This document shows, piece by piece, positions 1 through 6,421 of a stretch of DNA of 64,000 nt (positions are counted from its first letter, which is position 1; the number at the start of each line of letters is the position of its first letter). The stretch comes from Micromonospora sp. RP3T (GTDB lineage Bacteria > Actinomycetota > Actinomycetes > Mycobacteriales > Micromonosporaceae). Location: contig NZ_PYPS01000003.1 in assembly GCF_003027925.1 (NCBI RefSeq), positions 1-64,000 of the forward strand. The letters are read 5' to 3'. A model generated the notes under the pieces. It searched no databases, was not told the origin of the DNA, and worked only from the letters and a program-made list of their open reading frames with translations. The translations under genes were made by a program, and so were the position numbers.

Positions 1-127
1 CCGACTCAAAGACCGCGACCTCGGCCGCGTCCCCGCGGCCACCAAGACCAACGACTAAAGATCAACCAAACCGAGGTGGTCCAGTTTCAGCCGGACCACG
101 GTGGTCCCGTTTGAGGCGGCGTTGACA
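1..127 (+). mobile_element. Right end of an IS21-like insertion sequence
   Basis: A short open frame (codons from base 2, stop TAA at 56-58, tail ending VPAATKTND) runs in from outside the window. It is followed by two similar direct units reading GGTGGTCCAGTTT (74-86) and GGTGGTCCCGTTT (102-114), and the element ends in GTTGACA at 127. Internal direct repeats near the tip and a terminal CA-3' are typical of IS21-family ends. The next base begins a partial CRISPR repeat, so the element appears to have inserted into a CRISPR array. Assignment to IS21 is by end structure only; the transposase lies outside the window. Confidence 0.5.
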
Positions 128-199
128 GCGGGGAGCAGAGCCGCGTGGCCCTGAACGGCTGCGACGACTGCGGATCACCCCCGCGTGCGCGGGGAGCAG
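128..199 (-). CRISPR. CRISPR array 1 (type I-E-like), interrupted
   Basis: One complete 28-nt repeat lies at 172-199, with core CCCCGCGCACGCGGGG on the minus strand, the hallmark of type I-E repeats in actinobacteria. A 33-nt spacer lies at 139-171. To its left only the last 11 nt of another repeat remain (128-138) before the IS-like element begins. Repeat plus spacer is 61 nt, the I-E period. By repeat polarity (CTGCTCC... is the leader-facing end) the array reads leftward, with its leader to the right of 199. No cas genes lie in the window. Confidence 0.85.
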
Positions 200-471
200 A
201 CTTGCTGACCTGCAACGCTAGAGATCGACTTCTTGGTTTCATTCACTATGTTCCGCAAGATCGTCTCCTTGGGCGGCAGTTGACGTAGTGGGCGGAGGCT
301 CCCGGCTAAAGCATAGTTTGTGAGGCTCGAGGCGAAACATTTCTCGTCGATCTCGTCGACGATGCGGCAAGATTGGACGGCGCACGTAGGGGACACCTCG
401 CTGTGAAAGCTGCTCAGCCCTCGTCTCGATACCCAACTATCCGTGTCACGTGTTGCCCGACTGGCCCAGGA
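200..471. promoter_or_regulatory. Shared region between two divergent CRISPR arrays (putative leaders)
   Basis: This 272-bp stretch has no convincing gene. Both arrays have their leader-proximal repeat end facing it, so it should hold two divergent leaders. On the minus strand, the sequence just before array 1 reads GTTGCAGGTCAGCAAGT, resembling I-E leader ends I know from actinobacteria. The array 2 side (CGTGTTGCCCGACTGG and following bases) is less typical and may be decayed. The leader role is inferred from polarity. Confidence 0.5.
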
Positions 472-804
472 CTGCTCCCCGCGCACGCGGGGTGATCCCC
501 CGACGGCGTCGCGCTCGATGAGCCAGCCACGCTGCTCCCCGCGTACGCGGGGGGTGATCCCGTGAAAAGGCTGCTCGGCAACCCGGTGTACCTCTGCTCC
601 CTGCGCACGCGGGGGTGATTCCGGGACCACCGCGAGGCCGTACCTCTACGACGTCTGCTCCCCGCGCACACGGGGGTGATCCCTGGCGCCGGCCGACACC
701 CCCGGCCCGTTCCCGCTGCTCCCCGCGCACGCGGGGGTGATCCCGGACGCACCGCCCTCCGCGCCCTCGGAGCTTTCTGCTCCTCGCGAACTCGGGGGTG
801 ATCC
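472..804 (+). CRISPR. CRISPR array 2 (type I-E-like), six repeats and five spacers
   Basis: Repeats lie at 472-498, 532-560, 594-621, 655-682, 716-743 and 777-804, with five spacers of exactly 33 nt between them. The consensus begins CTGCTCCCCGCGCACGCGG and ends GGGTGATCC. Repeat 1 lacks one G of the G-run (27 nt), repeat 2 has an extra G and C-to-T (29 nt), repeat 3 carries two substitutions, and repeat 6 is the most diverged, as expected at the leader-distal end. Polarity is rightward. Drift in both first repeats suggests the array no longer acquires spacers. Confidence 0.93.
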
Positions 805-1032
805 GCGCGGCAGCCGTCATCTGGGTTAGCTATGGGCGGCGGTCGATCATCACAATATCGTCTGCGTCGGGCGCTGGTGGGGCGACGGTATCGATCACCC
901 CACCGACTTGTACCCCCATGCCTGGGGCAGGCGGGTCCCGATGGATGAGGGCTCGTCGTTCTCTTGGCGACGGAAGACCTCGATGGTAGGGCGGCGGGCG
1001 CGGTCGGACCGTGGCGATGTCCTGTTGGTCTG

Positions 1033-1240
1033 CCCCCGTTTACCCCCCGAAAACCCCACCTGCAGTTTACAACCAGTGACAAGAGGCGATCGGTCTCTGA
1101 CCGTGTCTGTGCAGCTCAGTGCTTATTTCTGACCACCAATGGCAAGGTCGAGATAGCTACGGACGGTAACAAGGGGTTTTGACAACCAATGACAAGTCCT
1201 GAGGGGACTCGACAAGAGGTTGTCTTGGGTTCAAGTCACT
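1033..1240. repeat. Direct repeat D1 (copies D2 at 14719 and D3 at 25654)
   Basis: This noncoding block starts with CCCCCGTTTACCCCCCGAAA and includes GGTAACAAGGGG. It ends with a ~55-bp stretch (around CAAGTCCTGAGGGGACTCGA) almost identical to D2, 13.7 kb away in the same orientation. The first part and the AACAAGGGG element also recur in D3, where the sequence continues into the 3' end of a tRNA. The flanks 805-1032 and 1241-1632 hold no gene I can support. The copies look like junctions of integrative elements or recombination substrates. Confidence 0.75.
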
Positions 1241-1632
1241 CGTTTCCCTGAGCGCTTGATGCCGGGTCGGCGCCGCGGAAGGCACGACGCGACGAGCTTG
1301 GCCGCAGCGCACTGCAGCGAGCGAACGCCGCGGCCCAGCTTAGATGGGCCACCGGGAGGCGGTTCAGGTGCTGTACCGCCGACGTAGGGAGCAATCTCGA
1401 TGGGCAATCTCCGAGGGTGGTGGTTGAGGCTGACCGTTGACGTCGTCGCGGCTGCAGCGACGGTGAGGTGATCGCTGGCGAGACCGGCTTGGTGAGGAGG
1501 GGCATCAAGTCCGCATGTGCCGTAATCGCGGCCTGAACGAGCCGATCCCTGTCGGGCCGTCCGTGTCGAACGCGTTTGAAGGCACGGAAAATCCTGCGTC
1601 CGAGGTGAGAACACCTGCGATGATTCCGGACC

Positions 1633-2658
1633 GTGAGAGCCGCCTTGGTCATGCTCGCTCGAATTGTCCTTCGTGGCGTGCTGCCCTACCCGGACCTGCC
1701 CCGGCGGGTGCAGGTCCGACACCGCGCCCGCAGCCTCGCCACCCGCAGGCCCTGGCCGCGTAACGAAACGGAAGTCACCGGTGAAGGGTACGCCCGCTTG
1801 GCGATGCTGAGGCTCCTGGCATTGCAACGCGCGACACGTCGGGCGGTGCAGACGCATCAGCGTGAATCGGCGCCGCTGCTGGCGCGCACCGCGATGGAGA
1901 CCTGCATCGTCGGGTTGTGGTGCCTGCACGACCCCGACGCGGCCCGCAAGATCCGCGAGTCCGAGATCAAGGTCGCGCCGTCGCTGCTGACCTTCATGTC
2001 GAGCGCCGGGATCCTTCCGGACTCGGTGATCCGAGAGGCGGTATGTGCTCTCGGTGAGTCCCGCAAACTCCCCGACGTGCGGTCGATGACCGAGCAGATC
2101 GACTCCCGGACCGGCGCCACGCTCGCGATTCACTTGTATGACGCTGCGTACCGGCCAGCTTCGCAGTACTTCACCCACGCGAGTGGTTCGGCGCTGCTAC
2201 GGCATATCACGGCCAAGTACCGATACTCGACCAAGCCCACGAAGTCGTGGGCTCGCCGGGCGCCAGTTCGGCTTACCGACGCCTGCGTCGGCCTGCTGGC
2301 TGGGGCTCTCGCGAGCCATACCGCGGAGCCGGCGGACTTGTTCGTCCGCTACAGCGAGGGCCACGCCAAACGGGTACTTCCCCCGTTGCTGGTGACCGTC
2401 AGCAAGGGGATGGCACGGAAGCTGCGCCTTGCTGACCTCATCACCACCTTGAAGGAGGCCGAGGAGACGCGCGCGCACCTGTCCCGTTGTGGACCCGACG
2501 ATGAGCCGGATGACCGAGAGAGGCATCTGCGGGCGATGTACAACGCCTTGATCGCTCGGCTCGGCATTGATGACGTGCCAGAGGAAGCGATCCGCCCTGT
2601 CGTCGACTATTTCGTCACGAAAGTCCTCGCCGATCGGGACGCTGAAGTGACCCCCTGA
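1633..2658 (+). CDS. DUF5677-like hypothetical protein, possibly truncated at its C-terminus
   Basis: A 341-residue, mostly helical soluble protein. The segment around residues 80-105 (LLARTAMETCIVGLWCLHDP) resembles the Arg/Glu-containing helix typical of DUF5677-type proteins (R..xE...xLxDP). I recall that family only by this signature and know of no biochemical role. The GTG at 1633 gives the longest frame; ATG at 1651 is equally possible, and neither has a clear ribosome site. The stop TGA at 2656-2658 lies within the terminal sequence of the following IS3 remnant, so the original C-terminus may have been lost. It lies between CRISPR arrays and defence modules, which hints at a defence role, but no catalytic motif is visible. 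Confidence 0.6.
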   Translation: MRAALVMLARIVLRGVLPYPDLPRRVQVRHRARSLATRRPWPRNETEVTGEGYARLAMLRLLALQRATRRAVQTHQRESAPLLARTAMETCIVGLWCLHDPDAARKIRESEIKVAPSLLTFMSSAGILPDSVIREAVCALGESRKLPDVRSMTEQIDSRTGATLAIHLYDAAYRPASQYFTHASGSALLRHITAKYRYSTKPTKSWARRAPVRLTDACVGLLAGALASHTAEPADLFVRYSEGHAKRVLPPLLVTVSKGMARKLRLADLITTLKEAEETRAHLSRCGPDDEPDDRERHLRAMYNALIARLGIDDVPEEAIRPVVDYFVTKVLADRDAEVTP

Positions 2659-2893
2659 GACCGGACACCTCCTAACTTGGCATCCTGCCGAGGAGGAGGA
2701 AACGCTGTGGCTCGACAGAGCAAGTACCCCGAGGAGTTCCGCCGCCAGGCCGCGGCGTTGGTGCTCGATTCTGGTCGCACGATCCGTGACGTGGGCCGGG
2801 AGTTGGGCGTCAACCATGAGACGCTGCGCAACTGGGCTGATCGGATGCGGCAGGATCGCGACGGCGGCCGGCCCGGACGGTTCGCCGCCGGGC
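2655..2893 (+). pseudogene. IS3-family insertion remnant: left end and OrfA N-terminus
   Basis: The end TGAGACCGGACACCTCC (2655-2671) looks like an IS3-family inverted repeat. After an AGGAGGAGG ribosome site, GTG at 2707 opens a frame beginning VARQSKYPEEFRRQAAALVL with the helix-turn-helix VGRELGVNHETLRNWADRM, typical of IS3 OrfA (about 100 aa when intact). Homology stops near 2890, right at the stop codon of the convergent reductase gene; OrfB and the right end are missing. A dead fragment left by a deletion or rearrangement. Confidence 0.8.
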
Positions 2894-3967
2894 CTACTGC
2901 TCCAGCGTCGGGTAGTCGGTGTAGCCACGCGGGCCCGGCGTGTAGAAGGTGCTCTGGTCCGGCTCGTTCAGCGGCGCGCCGATCTCCCACCGGCGGGGCA
3001 GGTCCGGGTTGGCTAGGAAGTTCCGGCCGACCGCGACCAGGTCGCCAAGGCCACCGTCGACGATGCGCTCCGCGTCCGCGCGGGTGGTTACCGAGGCGAA
3101 GCCGTCGTTGGCGATGAACGGACCCCCGAACCGGCGCCGCAGGTCGACGATCAGGTCGCTCGTCGGGTCGGCCAGGGCGTGCAGGTAGGCCAGGCCGAGC
3201 GGCGCGATCGCGTCGACCAGCGCGCCATAGGTGGCGGCCACGTCGGCCGCGTCCTCCTCCAGCACGCCCTGGATGTTGTGCGAGGGCGAGATCCGGATGC
3301 CGACCCGGTCGGCGCCGACCGCCTCGACGACGGCCCGGGTCGCCTCGATCACCAGCCGGGCGCGGGCCTCCGGGGAGCCGCCGTACCCGTCGGTCCGCAG
3401 GTTGCTCGACGGCGCCAGGAACTGGTGCAGCAGGTAGCCGTTGGCGGCGTGCAGCTCCACCCCGTCCAGGCCGGCATCGACGGCGTTGCGCGCCGCCCGG
3501 ACGAACTCCTCGACGATCCCCGGCAGCTCGTCGCCGCGCAACTCCCGCGGCACCGGGTACGCCTTCATCCCGTCGCGGGTGAAGATCTCGCCCGGGGCGG
3601 CGATGGCACTGGGCGCCACCGACTCCAGGCCGCCCTTGTTGTCGGGGTGGCCGATCCGACCCACGTGCATCAGCTGCATGACGATCTTTCCGCCGCCCGC
3701 GTGCACGGCGTCGGCGACGGCCCGCCAGCCCTCGACCTGCTCGGCAGAGTGGATGCCCGGCGTGTCCGCGTAGCCCTGGCCGACGGCACTGGGCTGGGTG
3801 CCCTCGGTGATGATCAGGCCGGCCGAGGCGCGTTGGCCGTAGTAGGTCGCGGAGATCTCCTGCGGCACCTGACCCTCGCCCGCGCGGTTACGCGTCAACG
3901 GTGCCATCACGATCCGGTTGGTCAGTTCCAGCTTGCCCAGGCTGAACGGGCTGAACAGGGCTGTCAT
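2894..3967 (-). CDS. Alkene reductase, Old Yellow Enzyme family
   Basis: A 357-residue FMN-dependent flavoprotein that reduces C=C bonds of enals, enones or nitro-olefins with NAD(P)H. The start ATG at 3967 begins MTALFSPFSLGKLELTNRIV, the usual OYE start; an upstream in-frame extension of 35 residues is unlike the family. Visible signatures are NRIVMAPLTR (FMN/active site), GLIITEGTQ, ELHAANGYLLHQFL with the catalytic H..N pair, and a C-terminal phosphate-binding region ending GDLVAVGRNFLANPDLP. Length and domains are complete. It is convergent with the IS3 remnant and looks out of place among defence genes, possibly an old resident or passenger. Confidence 0.92.
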   Translation of the reverse strand: MTALFSPFSLGKLELTNRIVMAPLTRNRAGEGQVPQEISATYYGQRASAGLIITEGTQPSAVGQGYADTPGIHSAEQVEGWRAVADAVHAGGGKIVMQLMHVGRIGHPDNKGGLESVAPSAIAAPGEIFTRDGMKAYPVPRELRGDELPGIVEEFVRAARNAVDAGLDGVELHAANGYLLHQFLAPSSNLRTDGYGGSPEARARLVIEATRAVVEAVGADRVGIRISPSHNIQGVLEEDAADVAATYGALVDAIAPLGLAYLHALADPTSDLIVDLRRRFGGPFIANDGFASVTTRADAERIVDGGLGDLVAVGRNFLANPDLPRRWEIGAPLNEPDQSTFYTPGPRGYTDYPTLEQ

Positions 3968-4317
3968 CGTGTCTCCGCTTCGTCGTCGAACGGACGTCTT
4001 GGGTACGCTGGCGTCCCGGCATTGATCAACTGGATAGCTCGGCCGACGATTCCCGGACGCGCCGTGACGCACGTCTCGGACCCTGGCCCCGTCGGGGCTC
4101 TGTTGCGTTGAGCGTTGGCGAGATCGAGGCAGACTTGAGCAGTGAGGTCATCGAGCCGGCCCGCCCCGTGGCTGCCGTCGAAGTCGGCGTTCGCCGGGTT
4201 CCGGTTCCGCCGGAGGCGCGAGGGCCGGCACAAATCTCAGGCCAGCCATCGACGGTGTAACGGACGGGCCTCGTTGGCTGCTCGGCGACCCGTACATCCG
4301 GGTAGGGTGATCGTCAA
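3968..4317. other. Intergenic stretch with a possible IS end
   Basis: No gene is supported here. The segment GGGGCTCTGTTGCGTTGAG (4095-4113) resembles transposon termini, and the minus-strand reading LDDLTAQVCLDLANAQRNRA would fit a transposase start, but it is too short to assign. A small hairpin (ACCCG / CGGGT, 4289-4304) precedes repeat R1. The promoter of the leftward reductase should lie just above 3967. Confidence 0.3.
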
Positions 4318-4470
4318 CCGATCGGGATGGCGCCGACAACGCGCAACCCGAGGTGGGCATCGGTTCGTGTCGATCCCGACACAAGCCCAAGCCCAACACT
4401 CCAGGTCAGGGCCAAGTTCGAGGCGTTGGCCTTCGAGTCCACTCGAACCCCAACGCTGCCCACATCGTCT
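4318..4470. repeat. Module-boundary repeat R1
   Basis: First of three noncoding copies (R2 at 9517, R3 at 14533) in the same orientation. The shared blocks are GGGATGGCGCCGAC, ACGCGCAACC, GGGCATCGGTTCGTGTCGAT and the perfect small hairpin GTGTCG-ATCC-CGACAC. R1 and R2 stay alignable through CCAACACTCCAGGTCA and on to CGAACCCCAAC. R1 lies about 90 bp before the broken nuclease gene that opens module A1. Confidence 0.75.
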
Positions 4471-4557
4471 CCATGCGGAGAAGCCGAGGGGGCGGTGGGA
4501 CATCCGCAGGGCGGTCGGGAGGGCGGGGGACACCGCGGGTTGTCGGGGATGGGCAGA

Positions 4558-5854
4558 ATGCCAGGGGTAGATCTACGGCAAGCGCTCGACATCGTTGCCC
4601 AGCCTTGGACGTACTTCGGCGTAAGCGATGCCCAACTCTGCGCTGACGTGCAGGCGTACACCACTGATGACCTTGGCGTACGGGACGTGCCCGCACTTGA
4701 TGGCCAGGCGACGGTGCGGCCGTTGGACGTGCTGCTTCGGCTGGCAGTGGCGACGAAGCCGCAGTACCAGACGGACCTGTACGAGGCGCACCGTCACTGG
4801 TCGCTGCTGCGGTACCTGGGCCTGTTCGATGCGGGCTCGGACGGACAGTTGTGCCTGTCGTCCGCGGGCCGGCGGATCGTCGGGAGCTAGCGGAGGGTCA
4901 CCTCGGAGGAACTGGGCATCGGCTTCGCCGTGCACCGGGCACAGGAATGGATGGCCGCGCGTTGGCCCGGCGCCACGGTCACCGGTGTCATCGACATCGA
5001 CGTTGCGTTGTCCAGCGGCGTCATCAGGGCCGGCGGTGTCACTTCATCCGTCATCCAGCGCGGAGGCCGGCGCCCGGACTACCTGCTGATCGCGGAGAGC
5101 CCGGGCAGCGGCGACGGCTTCCACTACGCGGTGGTCGAGTGCAAAGGCACCAAGGCCTGGAGGTACGGCCTGGATCAAATGGCGTCGGCTTGTGTGCAGT
5201 TGCGCGGTGTGGCTGTCGCGAGTCGCCAACCTCCCGGTCTCGCCGTCGGTACGGTCCTGGCGGACGACTGGGTCTATTGCCGGGCGCTCGAGCTGTCCCC
5301 TGAATACCGCAGGCGCCACGAGCCGGCAACAAGCGGGGTGGAACTGCCGGAACCGTTCGAGGACACGGCGGAGGTGCACGTCGAGCGCGAGACGTTCGAG
5401 CGGACCGTTCACGTCGACATCGACGAGGAAGCGTCGCTGTCGGCGGAGAACTTGGTGCAGGCGGGGACGCAAGCATCGTGGGCTAGCCTCGCCGATTTCG
5501 CCGGCAACGGATATGCCTTCCAGAGGTGGGGCGCCTCCGGTGTTCCGGGCCAACCTGGATCGAGATGTGCAGGCGCGACCACCGAGGGTCGAGCGCCAGA
5601 CCCGCAGCGGCTTGGAGGTCGTGGGCGTCCGCAATCTGATCACGCTGCCGGGTGGAGAGCTGGAGGTGGTGTTTGGCTTGGCCGTGGAGGTGGACGAAGC
5701 GCTTGGCGACCGCGACGCGGACAGGGTGTTTGAGGCCCAGAGGCGAGTAGTCGGGCGGCGAGCGCAGGAGCGTGATGCCGCGAGGCGCGAGCCCAACGAC
5801 GACGTCACTGCTGTCTCCGACGACGGAGCGGTGTTGATGCTCATCCCGCGCTAA
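4558..5854 (+). pseudogene. Broken PD-(D/E)XK-type nuclease-like gene (nonsense codon plus frameshift)
   Basis: The reading frame from ATG 4558 (or 4549) runs to a TAG at 4888-4890 and continues in the same frame with clearly protein-like sequence to about 5520. There the reading must shift to the next frame to reach the natural-looking end DDGAVLMLIPR at 5854. The middle holds RRPDYLLIA followed by FHYAVVECKGTKAW, the P-D...E-x-K pattern of PD-(D/E)XK nucleases. Downstream is a beta-rich C-terminal region I cannot name. Two independent lesions make it a pseudogene unless there are sequencing errors. Being first in module A1, it was probably a third component or a separate defence nuclease. 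Confidence 0.6.
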
Positions 5855-6029
5855 TGGGGCGAGTGGACTCGGCCAGGTCGACGACTTCATCGCTCACGCC
5901 CGGAAATCGGATACCCGCGGGCAGTCGATATGGCCTCGAGCTGGCCGGCCTGACCGAAGCCAAGTCCGCGCGGCATTCGCTTGTCTCTTCATGACATAAT
6001 CGAGCGACCCCTCACGGGAAGTGATCATC

Positions 6030-6404
6030 GTGACTGGTGTGGAGATAATCATCGCGGCCCTCGTGGCAGGAGCGACGGCAGGTTCGACGGACGTGGCCAA
6101 GTCCATGATTACTGACACCTTCACTGGGCTAAAGGATGTGCTGCGTAGCCATCTGGCAGGTCGTCGCGAGGCGCAGGAGGCCCTCGACGCGAGTGAAACG
6201 AAGCCCGGCCGGTGGGCAGTACTGCGTGGTGGTCTGACAGCCAGTGGCGCGGACAACGATCTGCAGGCGCTCGCTGCAGCGCGTCGGCTGCTAGAACTCG
6301 TGGACCCGGGCGGGGCAAGGGCCGGTAAGTACGACGTTGACGCGAGTCAGGCCAAAGGTGTCCAGATCGGCGACTACAACACTCAGACCAACACGTTTAA
6401 CTGA
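6030..6404 (+). CDS. Bell-like cell-death effector with C-terminal RHIM/amyloid-signalling motif
   Basis: A 124-residue protein. Residues 1-20 (MTGVEIIIAALVAGATAGST) form a hydrophobic, Gly/Ala-rich helix followed by an amphipathic segment, matching the bacterial Bell domains proposed as pore-forming counterparts of fungal HeLo/HELL domains. Residues 104-123 (DASQAKGVQIGDYNTQTNTF) contain the core V-Q-I-G plus downstream N-T-Q, as in RHIM and bacterial amyloid signalling (PP-like BASS) motifs. The same motif opens the next protein, 17 bp downstream. I chose GTG 6030 because GGGAAG at 6015-6020 is well spaced; GTG 6021 adds three residues. Inferred role: membrane-damaging effector switched on when the partner's motif seeds its aggregation. 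Confidence 0.72.
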   Translation: MTGVEIIIAALVAGATAGSTDVAKSMITDTFTGLKDVLRSHLAGRREAQEALDASETKPGRWAVLRGGLTASGADNDLQALAAARRLLELVDPGGARAGKYDVDASQAKGVQIGDYNTQTNTFN

Positions 6405-6421
6405 GAAGCCGGACCAGGTCG

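Noticed and set aside
410..437. Possible eroded extra CRISPR repeat one period before array 2
   Set aside because: Only the first six bases (CTGCTC) and scattered positions match; no better than chance.
414..1082. Long minus-strand open frame across CRISPR array 2
   Set aside because: It is made of repeat translations (HPRVRREQ-type pieces) and has no gene-like composition; the CRISPR explanation is complete.
1236..1652. Minus-strand open frame upstream of the DUF5677-like gene
   Set aside because: No ribosome site, no recognisable domain and compositional features of a GC-rich shadow frame.
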